Shown here: positions 27,826 to 52,180 of the stretch, in pieces
Position numbering within the stretch: position 1 is the stretch's first letter
How the letters are laid out: every line of letters begins with the position of its first letter
Assembly (NCBI RefSeq): GCF_032854445.1
Contig: NC_088301.1
Coordinates: 46,805,116 to 46,869,115, forward strand
Source: Liolophura sinensis
Taxonomy: Eukaryota > Mollusca > Polyplacophora > Chitonida > Chitonidae
Direction of reading: 5' to 3'
Length of the DNA stretch: 64,000 nucleotides
Notes under the pieces: model-generated
The model's input: the letters and a program-made list of their open reading frames with translations, nothing else
Database searches by the model: none
What the model was told of the DNA's origin: nothing
Program-made: the position numbers and the translations under genes

Positions 27826-30282
27826 GATAAAGATTGTTCATGCCCTGAGCAACTTCCGCCTATGTATTCAGAAAGACAGAGATCCTGGGTAGCCCTGGAA
27901 TAGCCTAGGGCAAAAGATGAAGTAGGATATATTCATGACCAAGGGCTCTGGACAGCAGACTGCGCTCGCTATTGGTGGTGAATTCAGTCACCCTTTGCAT
28001 CCAGGGAAGAAAAATCGTACGGCATTTCAAGGTATGTATCACAAACTATAGTGAAGAAGCATATAAATATCTGTAATTGTACATATATTGGTGAGTGCGT
28101 AGAAAAAGCCAACAGTGTTGTGGGAAATACACAAAACAGCTGAGATAGTTGTGTTATTTGATGACAGAAGATTAAGGGTAGAATGTAACCTTGTGAAATG
28201 AGGATGTGTGCGTATGTTACATGTTACAGAAGCGTGATGTTGCAGTAATTTTGTTTTTGATACACCATACACCGTATGACAACGTATGGGCGACTTAGGT
28301 GATAAAGAGTGGGAAGTCTCGAGTGGAAAACGTGTAGAAGAAAGAACTAAGGGCTTTCTGCCAAATATTACAAAAGCGGCTGTGATATATATATATATAT
28401 ATAACTGATATATAATATAAAATTGATATCATATTTCTGGCCAACCATAGTGTATAGCTTTTCAAACTTTCGGAAGATGCTGTTTACGGTTTGAAAAGTA
28501 TAGATCCAACCCATGCAATTTACCAGAAGTAATAGACTCCCAGTGGCGATGTTTCGCTGATGAGATGCACAATGGCTGCTCCCATAACTTTCTGAGAGAT
28601 CGTAGAATCTCAAGTGACCATTATCTGGATTGTGACTGATGCATCTTTTGTAATGCAAACATCATTCTTATTATTTGCACTAAAATTCCATCTAAATACG
28701 TAGCAGTGAATTGTTTCATTTCGCTTATTATAAACACATTTAAAGATTGTAGCCTATTGTTGTCGTAATTTAAGCCAACTTTTGATAGATTAAGGAGATA
28801 AGTCTTTTAGGCCTAGATATTTTTTTCACAGAAGTAGCACGCAATGAATCTTCAAATCTCGCAAATAAATATGCACATAAAATGTGTATACATGTGGATT
28901 TGCATGTGCACGTATGTATAACACCTTTGTGCTATGGGACTGAATGCATTCACATCAAGAACGACATTTATCACAAGATACCACGTGCAGATAGTATATG
29001 TTTCACTGCAATGACGTGCTTGACACTATAGATCCACTTTAGCTCAAACCTGGCACAAGGGCAATGTTGCCTTCCCCGTTCCCTTGAGGGATGTATTTAG
29101 CTGAGATTCGACCGACTGTGGTTTTCACCCATCTCAAGAGTTGGTCAAGCGCCATAGTGCAGTAAAACTTGTAAGCTGTATTGGGATGTACAATATACTG
29201 AAATATATGCATCCACATTTGTGGGAGCTGCCTGCAGTGTTCACACACCGTGACTAGCCATGCGTTGGTTTGTGCACAGTAGAAATTAGCGTCGGTGCAA
29301 ACTGGTGTGTCGACCTCTATAGGTGGACACAGAGTTGTTAGCGAAGTTTGGGCAACACCTTGGGCAAAAGGTTATATGGACCATCAGTGCCAGATTATTA
29401 TAGTATAGCTTCGAGAAACATGTCTGAGCTGATGGCCTTCTATTCGTGCTTTTTGCTGATTTTTCGCTATATTTCTCCTCTTATGGGTTTTCTACTATTA
29501 TAGATATTCCACAGTCATGGATTTCTCCAGTTATACAGAATGCTTAAACAAATGTTTAATGAATTTGTGGTCTACTAATCATATCAAAGCTTTTACATTT
29601 ACTGGGCTGTAAAACTCTAGCCTCAAACTAATAAGAAAACACACTTTGTGATATGACTATATCTTTGGGACCGAAAGCATTCCTGTAACAAAATAAAACA
29701 TGATTTTGTACAAAAATGTGTCATACAGCATGGTTGGATATAATTTCCGCGAATTCTCGGGTTTTATCTCGGCTCTGTTTAAGTTACTTTGATAGAGAAT
29801 AGCCGCTTATGACGTCATATTGGTGACATGTTGTGTGACGCTGCCAACAAATTTAATGTGATGCCAAAACTCGGTTTTCCAACGTTGAGCATAGCTGAAT
29901 CCTATTGATTGTTATACAATATGAGTTATCAGTGTCCATTATTGAGAACTTATAAACTAGCATGGTACACGATTTCAGTACGGAATTAATTCATTCAATT
30001 ATAGCATTCCTTGTGTCTTTTCATCACTATTTACTTCTCTTGGCATAAATTCGTCCTAGTGTCTTACTTCATCTTGCGATTATCGACTTTAGGGACCACG
30101 AATGGTGTATAAATGTCGGACATGACGCTTATATTCATATACTTTCTTAGTTCTTTGGTAGTTTTGTGTTACGATTTTTGACCCAAAAGGCTAATTTTCG
30201 TTGACGGATGGCTCACAAATGTCTAATTTGATGCCTAGACCCTCAAGGCGTTTCAGTATGCATTTCCTTATTTCATATTCAG

Positions 30283-31954
30283 ATGATGATGTTTGTCTCA
30301 ACTCTGGTAGCGGCTTTGTTGACCTGGTTTGTGGAAGGACAACAGCCTCTTCCACCTCCTCCACGCAGACCCGCCTCAGCGCCAAAGGGATTATCTTCCT
30401 TTTCCCAAGTTTATCCATCATTCGACGGTGTGGTGACATATTGTAATCTCTCGTATCCATCGGTGTATAGGGATCCTAGCATCATTTCAGCGAACCAACC
30501 AATGATGACACAGTAAGTATTTGTTTTGTAATATCTCTCTTTACATAATGCCTATTAGAGAGTTCCAGTAATACTCCACGCAACATGATTCAGAAAGAAT
30601 ATTTATGCATTTCAGCATTAATGGGTATAATTGAAGTGTAATGAAAGAAGTCTTCAATAATGTCTGTACAATTTGTCAGATATAACGGGAACATATACCT
30701 GATGTGACGTTTCACGAAGACTGCGATTTTAATGAATCACTCACTATATGCTAGCGATGAGCTAAGTTATGTGTTTTTGATTGATAACAATCCAGATTAT
30801 CTTAACCAGTTCGAATTGAAGTAACTCTTTTTGTCATCCTATTTTATTAACTTTCAGGTCAAGTATTGACAACCTCCTGCTTGATCAGCCAACTGCCAAG
30901 GTGTACAGAGATAATTTAAAAGCCAGAAATCTTGCCAGAGACGCCAGACAACCACAGAGTGCTTTCAGACAAAGGTGAGCTATTTTACGAACACGGGTAG
31001 AGAATAACCCGATTTATCAAGGATCCAATACAGTCAAAATATTTGTTAAATTAATTTGAACTCTTGTAACATAAATCAAAATATGTTTATATAACTTTTT
31101 AATTATCAACTGGAAATATCAAAAATAAAATATTATCAAAAATAATAGCTGTTTTTTGGCTTTAGAATAGTCACAGAAGTTTTATGTATGACCTCGATCT
31201 TCCTTTCCATCCTGACTTTCAGAGAAATACCATTGTCATACCTGACACCAACCTCCAAAATAAACGTCTGCAACATCGACCGGAAATCAATTTTTGCTGT
31301 ATATAACGGAGGTGATACGTGCTATACCTTCCAGGAAGAAACAATTGACTACGCAGAATGCCGATCGTGAGTTTGTATATCTTGAAAGACATCAATGCTA
31401 ATATGCAACCATGCACGGTATAAGAATGAAAAGTGGTAGAGCTTTGGTAATCAGCTTAATGTGATAGATATTTATAAGCCTTAAGATCTTTATAGATTGT
31501 GGGGTGAAGTTATATTACAGCAAATCTGTCCGCCAACCTTTAAAGAATAAATAAATAAAGGAGTATATATGTTGGAAGGGTACGTTTATGCGAGCATAAA
31601 ATCGATGTTTTGAAAACTGAGATCATATCTGAAGTTCCAGTATACTGGCTTGATAGTGTTTGGAATGTTTAGTTTGGGAGGCGGGATAAACTGGATACGT
31701 ACGGGTCTGAACAATTTCCATATATGAATTTATATTTCAGGAAGATTGCAGATGTCCCGAACGCTTTTCCGGATGTCAACCGATGGTACTGCATTCCTGA
31801 CGGATACAGAGATATTACGTTCATGGTCATCTGCCCTGAAACTAACGAGCTCTTCAGATGGCATACGGTCTCTGTCCCTATGAACTGTTGTGGGAGAAGA
31901 TTCTATTGTGACTTCAAACCATATCAGTCGTCGATTGGGCCGAAACTATTTTGA
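30283..31954 (+). CDS. Gene C: secreted cystine-knot (Spaetzle/neurotrophin-like) prepropeptide, at least 234 aa, 5 coding segments expected (4 found)
   Basis: Exons: 30283-30512, 30858-30974, 31223-31366, 31741-31954 (705 nt), with junction phases 2,2,2 as in A and B. The exon at 30283 begins with three ATG codons directly after an acceptor (catattcag), so either translation starts there or a four-codon first exon like those of A and B lies upstream; I could not find one. The signal peptide is FVSTLVAALLTWFVEGQ; a short poly-Pro stretch follows. The shared prodomain motif is YCNLSYPSVYRDPSII. The cleavage junction reads A-F-R-Q-R|E, which lacks Arg at P4. Mature cysteines are at 132, 149, 162, 181, 195, 213, 214 and 220, with the end VPMNCCGRRFYC. 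The C-terminal tail is closest to gene B. Extracellular ligand inferred. Confidence 0.8.
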
Positions 31955-32504
31955 TCTGTTCCGAAAGTGTTGTGCATTTTTCACAGACAGAGAAATATGG
32001 CTAAATTGTCAACTGCAATGATTCGCATGTGCTGTCAGTGCAAGGCACAAAAAATGGTTAAAATTCAATGGAGCACTTGATTTTCATTGACCAGATCTAT
32101 TGGCATGAGAAACCATATTACTGTCTCCCAGCCATTACTGGAAAGTCTGTTGTGGTTCCCGTTTTCCACACGAGAAAGTTGTATATTATCATTACGGAAG
32201 GCCAAAATTCTCAATCAGGCTGAACATTGTCCAATGTTGCCTAAACTGACGATTGCGTGATAGATGTCCTTTCTAACCTGGCTGTTTTTGAAATGCTGTT
32301 GTAACTATATGGTTGCTAACTTTGTCAGAAACATTTACACGCGATTACTAATGAAGTCGTTTGCCGATCGTTAACAGTGCATACAGTGGACGGTTAACAA
32401 AAAACGTCATGTTCCGTATGAATCATTCATCGGGTCTTGGGTATAACACAGTTATTTTTTGCAGATGTATTAGATGTAGCCTACATCAGATTAGCATGAT
32501 GATG

Positions 32505-32510
32505 AATAAA
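32505..32510 (+). terminator. Candidate polyadenylation signal of gene C
   Basis: AATAAA about 550 nt past the gene C stop codon. Plausible 3' UTR end, unverified. Confidence 0.3.
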
Positions 32511-33218
32511 ATATGTTTTGTTTTTTGTAAACTTGGTCTTTTTCTCTCTTTAAGAAATCTAGTCTTAAAGAATTAATAGTAATATTAATAATTACATACC
32601 GTAAATCTGCTCATGCTTTCCTTTCAGTGACTTATAAGAATAAGTTAAATGTTATTTCAAAATTGGTTGAAAGGGAAACAACGTAATACTACAACACCAT
32701 CTTCAAAGACATCTAATTCAATGTTGTTGTTTATCGCCTCAAGAAAGAATTTTTCAGTTATACAATGGTGGTCGGTTTCAAAGGCTGAGGAAAAGGCACA
32801 GATATGCACACCGTGTTTGTGGAAGATAAGTAGTCTTCAGCGAGCGATTTTTTTTACCCGAACAGAAAACATACGGAAGTCGTCGACGGCTTATTGTCAC
32901 AAAGGCCTCACAACCATTGATAGCTGAGGAAATGTACCGGTTCAACTAATTAGACAAGAATATACAGCGCCTTAAGCCATAACTCTGAAGTAAACCCAGT
33001 TCTCGGACCTGTTTACTTTTTGTCACAACTCTATATCCCGTGACAAAGCATAATTAGAGGTTTTCCCTTGGGGTCCTGGTTTTCAATTGTCTATCCGTAA
33101 ACTGTACGTTGAATCTGACCATAATAATTTAACGGCTATTCGAGCGTAGAAAAGGGTAGCCGCCCAAAGTTATTCATCTCAGTTGATTAAGTTATGGTAA
33201 TTATTTATCACTTATAAG

Positions 33219-33530
33219 CCCCTTGGAGGCAAGCGGGATGCACCTACATGCGCAGGACTGTCTGTGTCCTGCTGTACTTATGTGGAAAGAGTTTTTTTTA
33301 CCATGAACCCGCTATACTCTACAGCCTGTAAAATGTTCCACAGGTCCGTTAATACTTGTGTGTGTGATGAGGGGAGCATGTGAAGAATATCAGACACTGC
33401 TAAATTGTTAAGTACAACCTTAAACCCTAAACATACGTACATACATATCTCTTTGCACCAGGAGAGCAGGGTGTGGCTTATTCGGCTGTGGGTTCAATCC
33501 CGACCATGGAAAGAATATTTGTAGTTTCTC
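33219..33530 (+). repeat. Decayed SINE family 2 followed by a second tRNA-like head
   Basis: CTAAATTGTTAAGTACAACC and TTAAACCCTAAACATAC resemble the family 2 tail. Just after it, CTGTGGGTTCAATCCCGACC is a near-perfect tRNA B box, suggesting another element head at about 33465. Confidence 0.5.
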
Positions 33531-35586
33531 CCATGCACTATCATGGTTGTTCGCGGGGCTTTGTTACAATCACTGGTCGTGGGGCCCTTAACGCAGCTTT
33601 GCATTTGTCCAGTGGAAACCACATGTCTTCAACCAGTATGGCCTGCAATTCTGTACAAATCTGTGCTGTGAGGTTGTTGAAGGAAATTAGGCCAAACGCT
33701 TAAAGATTCAATGCTCTATTTTTAGAATAGGCAAGAAATGACAATCACCATAATCCAGTTATTAGTCCATGCCATTAGTTTCGATCAAATTGCCATTAGG
33801 GCACTCTGCAACACCTGCTTATTATACTATATGATGTGCTAGACATAGGCATAAACTTAAGCAATGTGGAAAAAAGAAATATTTATGGAGCCTTGCGTAG
33901 TAGAAATTTTCATAATTCGCTTTGTTTGGTCACAAATCGCTGTTTTGGATCTCAGATGCAGTTGCCCTAAGGGGCGAATTTATCATATTCACAAATGAAT
34001 AGATTGGTTGCCTATGGATCAAATGGCAAACTTCGAATATGTAATTATACTATGAACTGAAATTAATTTGATCAAGGCATCGGTTTTTCGTGAAGTCAAA
34101 AAAGTCCCATCTGTTTGGCATACAATTCATCTTTAGTTTTCAAATCGCGTACAACACATGAAAAAGACTTGTCATATCATTCGTACTTCATAAAGATTAC
34201 AATATTGCGATGCATTTATACACAATACAACGCGAAGCCCCAGTTAAGCGTAAACAGACAGTTCTTATAACAGACGTTACTTCCTACAACAAAATATTTC
34301 CGGTTTTCGAATAAAAAAAAATATCAGCAAGTGCCCTTGCAGAATTATAGGCCGTAACGGTTTATATTTGCGGCAATATTGTGAGCCCCTTACTAAATCT
34401 AATGTGTTCATGTAATAATCACTTCATGATGTCGCCAATTACTACCAGCCCCCTAAGGCTGAAGAGCAAATAGGCTTTTGAAGAGGTTGAAGAGGAGGTT
34501 AATTATTGCTCCAGGCATTTTGGAAGATAATGCAATCAAGACCTACATCGATGAGAGTTAAGTTACATATACTACCTAATCCCTTTCTTTTCCTTCATGA
34601 GGTAATTAGGTATACATTTTATCCTCAGTGCTATCCCTATGGCAATACAAATGTTGGAATATATTGAGTTTGTTTTTACATTCAATAGTCAAATAATTCA
34701 TTCAAATACCTTTAATAATCTCAAGATGCATCTAATAACTATAGTATTTTTATGCATATTTAGTATATAAGGCTTTTGCGTTATCAATTACTTTTAAAAG
34801 TGAGAGAAAAAATGTAAAGAAATCCAGAACACCGGACTGACTGCTTGACATATGGGAAAACTGACCGCAACAAATAAGAAAGCATTTGGGATGAGTTTAA
34901 GTTTTAAGTTTTATTAAAACAACACACATTATGTGTTTCAAAGGCGTTCTATACCGCCTTTGATGCAGTCAGTGCACTGGTCAGGGACACGATAGACACG
35001 TAGACATATGTTTCTTAAAAAATATATCCATCTTCCTCTCCACTTCTTTCTGTGGCCTAAAAGAGGGGAAAGGTTATGGCATATGCCTAAGGTGCACCGG
35101 GACGTAGCACACAAAAAACATATATAGGCCTACTATAAACTGAAAATTCTATGTATACACCAAAATTGCACTCTGAATTGTCAATAAAAATAATTCTACA
35201 GACCTATGTAGGTTTTTCCGCACATCCATCTGCTTTGCTCACACAGGTGAATTTAGGTTCTAACAAAAAGATTTAGTCGCTCTGTGCGGAATAGGGCAAA
35301 TTGACGTTATGGCTTCGATGCGTTTTCTTTGATAATGTGCAGTTTCGGATTTATACAATTGAAAACAAAACTTAGGCTAACATGAGATTATACATGTAGT
35401 TGTATAAGTGACACAATAGAGAATGTGTAGATCCTATACACGACCGTCTATTTTGTGCCTGGTCATTCAGAGATTGGGTCATTCTAAATTTTTCTACATT
35501 CAAAGCCTAAAAAACAGGTGTACCTATGTGCACGCCATATTTAGACCCTCGCTCCTACGTAGTGGTTATCCTGAAAACGTGGCAAT

Positions 35587-35860
35587 TTTCGCTCCTACCT
35601 AGCTGGTTATCCTGCAAAGGTGGCAAATTTAGAAATGTGCACTTTCTTGTTACAATGGCTTCTAATGGCGGGTGCCATGACTAATTGGTCATTATTGAAT
35701 GGAAATACGATGTTATCGAATGCTTTTCTTATATATACATATTCACATATAATCCTGGGGAATTAGCCTTTGTTTGTATTGCCGAATGTTTGCTTTCTTG
35801 TTGCAGTTTCAATACAAGCACTGTATAAACCACATTCGGTATTTTGTTTTCTTCAAACAG
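35587..35860 (+). repeat. 274-bp direct repeat, copy 1
   Basis: Almost identical to 36753-37026; only two or three mismatches seen by eye (for example GTTTGTA against GTTTATA). A short tandem echo of its start (CGCTCCTACGTAGTGGTTAT) precedes it. Confidence 0.93.
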
Positions 35861-36752
35861 TGAAAAAATTCTTCAATCTTACTGAATATTTCAACATCTG
35901 GCCGAATACATAATAATACTCCGGCTGTTTGTAAAGTAGATCTATTTTGGTCCTATAGGGTGTGTTGCACTGGTTTTCCATAAATCCGTTCACCATGGCA
36001 GGCCTATAAGTCAGATATTCCAGAGTATACTGCAAAAACCATCAGCCACAGAAAATAAATATTTCTATTATAATTCATGTATAATTTAATGTTCAGACCT
36101 TCTCAATAGGTATAGGCCCTATAGGAAATGTCCCTACATCCTCAAGCTGAGATAAAATACTTTGGAAAAATCCGTAAGAATGGTGCCTAGTTCTCAGCAA
36201 TTATAGGACATGATATTACTAAAACATCTTCAACAAAACCGAAACTCAATACAGAATCAAATGATAGTGACAATATGTGCCACACTTTGATACGTATGAA
36301 CTATAGGTCCAAATACAGCCCTACTATACTCTTCACGCAATTCATATGGCCCCGAGTTCACAAAGCGATCTAAGACTTAAGTCTAAATTTCAATCATTAA
36401 ACTTAATTTGTATGTTCCTTTCCATTATTTTATCTGAAAATTTGTTTTACAATAACAATATTTTGACCTTGGACAATTTTAGTGATGTGAAATTTGTCTA
36501 TAATCGCCCCTTGATCCAGGGGTCTAGCCACAAGCACTCTTATACGATGATCATTCCCCAACCCTAGGGAATACAGGCCTATATGAGCCTGATGAGGATG
36601 TAAAACATGGGAATAAATATAAACATTTAACTTAACTTTAGATTTGTTTAAGATCTTAAGTTACATTAAGCATGTTACCAAACTGCCTCGCAAGGATTTC
36701 GTATTATTTTCTATTATCTTGCCGAATAAAATATATTTATCCATCGCTCATA

Positions 36753-37026
36753 TTTCGCTCCTACCTAGCTGGTTATCCTGCAAAGGTGGCAAATTTAGAA
36801 ATGTGCACTTTCTTGTTACAATGGCTTCTAATGGCGGGTGCCATGACTAATTGGTCATTATTGAATGGAAATACGATGTTATCGAATGCTTTTCTTATAT
36901 ATACATATTCACATATAATCCTGGGGAATTAGCCTTTGTTTATATTGCCGAATGTTTGCTTTCTTGTTGCAGTTTCAATACAAGCACTGTATAAACCACA
37001 TTCGGTATTTTGTCTTCTTCAAACAG
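36753..37026 (+). repeat. 274-bp direct repeat, copy 2
   Basis: Second copy, same orientation, 1166 bp downstream of copy 1. Non-coding. Confidence 0.93.
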
Positions 37027-37579
37027 GTTGCAAGAGAAAATTGCAACAAATCATTTATTATGAACATGATATAAGAATTCTCTTACATTCAGATTTACCT
37101 TGAATCATTTCTTGCGGATCATCATGAGAGGTTATCAACCTCTTCTTCACGTGTTATCTTACATCTTTTTTTTCTTTCTTTTGTTACTTCTGGGCCAGAC
37201 CTATTTTCACATTTTAGGTGACTTTCATTAAACGTAATTGAATTTGTGTAAAATTTTAATGCTGCGTTACCCTGAAGATATGGTTTTATGTGTTTATATT
37301 TGACGCCCTTTTTAAATTGGATATTTGCCCTGGAGTGGCTTTTGAACTTGAAGAGTTGTTGAAGGGAATTTTTTTAAGGGAAACCTTGCGTACCTGAAGT
37401 CTTGAATTGTGAAATCTTTTGCCTTTCAGAGGCAAATTACTTATACATTACAAGAGAACAGGAGTTAATTCAGCTTGCACCCGATTCGGCATTGTCCGGG
37501 AAAAGATACACAGTTAAGGTAAAGGTTATTAAAATTATGAATTATCCTTCATAATCTCAATATAAACCACTACAGCATG

Positions 37580-37690
37580 GACTAATACGAAAACCAGAGC
37601 AGTGACAACAGTGTGGCAGATGGCAAGCATTTAATCGATGAAACCCGGCATCTTGACTCCGGGAGGCTTTTATTCTAACTATTCACGCAT
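37580..37690 (+). repeat. Interspersed repeat (CCAGAGCAGTGACAACAGTG family)
   Basis: Second copy of the family at 24005-24115. Confidence 0.45.
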
Positions 37691-38446
37691 AAAACAAAGA
37701 TAGCGTGCTTGTTACTTTGAAAATATACATAGTTACTACTTTTTCAAATCATACTGTAATCTGGTTGAGAGAACGAGATCCGTGTCATTAGTTAAACATG
37801 AATTTATGCAATATATCAATAAAAGATATAATAATTCTGGCCGAAGTGAAAGTGAACAACGATTGCTTCATTCACTAAGTAATGTTTGATCAAGCAATCG
37901 CCGTCAGCTCCATCATATAATGTATAGATTTCGATTTTTACTAAAAATAAGTTTTATATTTAAGTTGCACGTTAACTGTTGATCTTCAAACAAGTTACAT
38001 TGCCGATGGTATATAAACATTGAGGATTGCACGCCCAGTTATCTCATTACTGGACAGGGAGTTTTCATTCTTGCATATATGGGCGAAAATGAAGACGTAT
38101 TGTCTTTTGCTGAGCATGTCAATGGATCCGATGAAAAAGGATATTTTCTGGACCATTTGCGTTAATGCTTAATGCACACCATATTAGCTACATTGTTTTA
38201 AATTCGTATTAGAATAACACCAAAGAGTTTCTACACATGTATACACATGTCATTGTTTTCTCTACATTTACTACATTCCATGTATTTAAGTTTAGGTTTT
38301 TGGTTGTATCTGAGAATCCTTGACAACAATGTTAAAATGACACATATAGAAACTCTGTGCTGTTATATTGCTTTAATGTGTTGATATTTTTAATGTGATG
38401 GCGGTATAGCATAATTTGAATTTATCCGTGTTATGTATAATCTGAT

Positions 38447-50582
<12,136 letters not shown>

Positions 50583-51684
50583 GTTTCTACAGGGATAAAA
50601 GCAATAGTGAGATGAACTGTAGGCTCTACCCAACCACAATCTGTAGAGGCCGAGGTCTACCGAACTTTGAACTTGAATCATAGATACAGTAACATAAATG
50701 TTTTACGACCGCGTACTTGTGTTGGGCATGTGATATCTTGCATTTAGCTGTTTCCTGATAACTCGAGGCAGTGCTTCCCTATTACAAGTATAAATGTTTA
50801 TTTCTGTGATTTATGAAGAGATGCGAGCATGAGTTCAGCGGTCATTGTTTCTTGCATAAGAGAGATAACGCATTGGCGGATGTAGTGCTATAGGTTAACA
50901 TTCGAACGGGATTAATTTAACACATATTGTCCTATCTATTCATTATAATGATATCACCCTTATTAATTGAATGGTTATCCTTACTTTAACACTGACAGAA
51001 TTTTAGTCATATCGTGGTGATCAGCTCTAATGTTTGTATATTGATGCATGTAATTTTACAGAATTGGTGTATATGAAGCATATGTAAACCTCATGAAGAA
51101 ACAAACAAATAAATAAACAGATAAATAAATGCATAGCAGTAGTCCATGGTGTAATTATATCGAATATCAAAATGATACATAAACAGCAAGGCGAATATTC
51201 GTTTATTGCAGACTGCATTTACCTCATAACATTACATAAATAGATACACATGTGGATAGAAGTACAACGCAGCTTCTTGACTGCTGTAACACAGGGACTT
51301 AAATGTTGGCTACTACATACGGACTACAGACATGGTCACATACAAACTACACGAATCATGCAAGTCTAGTAGGTACATCTGAAAAAAATCCATTCCTTTA
51401 ATTTCTAAACAATGCCACTCCATTGATATAATTCGTCATACACGTATTTTGGGTGTCGTCTCTGTTTTATTTTGAGCCGTGCAAACCCATCTTTCATACT
51501 GTGGACATGCAAAACTGGGAAAGCTTGGATGCCAGAAAAACAAATATGTTCGTTGACATGACCGAAAAGGACTGGACATTGAAAACACGCAATTCGAATT
51601 TCTATGAAGGATAGTTTTCTAGTTACAAGATAAGGTCCTTATATTTGATTTTATGAGTACTTTTCGGCAAACTGAAACTTGCAT

Positions 51685-51690
51685 TTTATT
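51685..51690 (-). terminator. Candidate polyadenylation signal of the claudin-like gene
   Basis: AATAAA on the minus strand about 490 nt past the stop. Another hexamer lies further downstream near 51465, so the choice is uncertain. Confidence 0.3.
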
Positions 51691-52180
51691 CTGTACAAAA
51701 GGCAAAGTTGTTAGAAATGCAGTCTTCATACCCGGAAGATTCCAAAAAGCAAAAGACTAGAGGATGCAAACTGAATAAACGAATGCATAGTGAAAGAATG
51801 TATACGCCGTATATTTATACGTCTTTATACAAAAATTAAGCCTTCAAAATAGTTCTGGTGCCGTTTGCATTAATACTTCTAAACATTCCGATAAACTTAT
51901 GTCACCCATCACGATCGACCGCAATTATTGTATGTTTTTCATGTAGACGTAGATGTTGGCATTAGCATAGTATTCTCTACAATACACTACCTGCCTGCCA
52001 TGTCTCGACAACTTTTTGCATCATACCAAGTAGTTTGCAATGGTACAGAAAAAAAATGTCACGTCAAATGGATCAGCCGCAAATTATTGAAAAAATGTCT
52101 GTAACAGATGAAAAAAACACACACGCGCACGCATTATTTACATATACATGTATGTACATAAAGAGGGGTTCCACTATATC

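Larger units (their letters stand above)
19795..30282. other. 10.5 kb between genes B and C, no supported gene
   Basis: Contains SINEs (20.4, 20.7, 22.4-22.8, 26.9 kb), the 34-bp minisatellite (24.2-25.3 kb), the duplicated segment at 24.8 and 27.7 kb, and otherwise unremarkable AT-rich sequence. I searched for a four-codon first exon of gene C here and did not find a convincing one. Confidence 0.45.
31955..38446. other. 6.5 kb between gene C and the AprA-like gene, no supported gene
   Basis: Gene C 3' UTR probably to about 32.5 kb. Then a tRNA-like SINE region at 33.2-33.7 kb, the 274-bp direct repeats at 35.6 and 36.8 kb and a repeat at 37.6 kb. Open frames here lack splice context. Confidence 0.45.

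Noticed and set aside
33465..33520. Functional tRNA gene
   Set aside because: A good B box is present, but no acceptor stem pairing or anticodon arm could be drawn; it fits a SINE head.
35587..37026. Complete LTR retrotransposon
   Set aside because: No TG/CA ends, no gag or pol frame in the 892-bp interior, and no primer-binding site seen.
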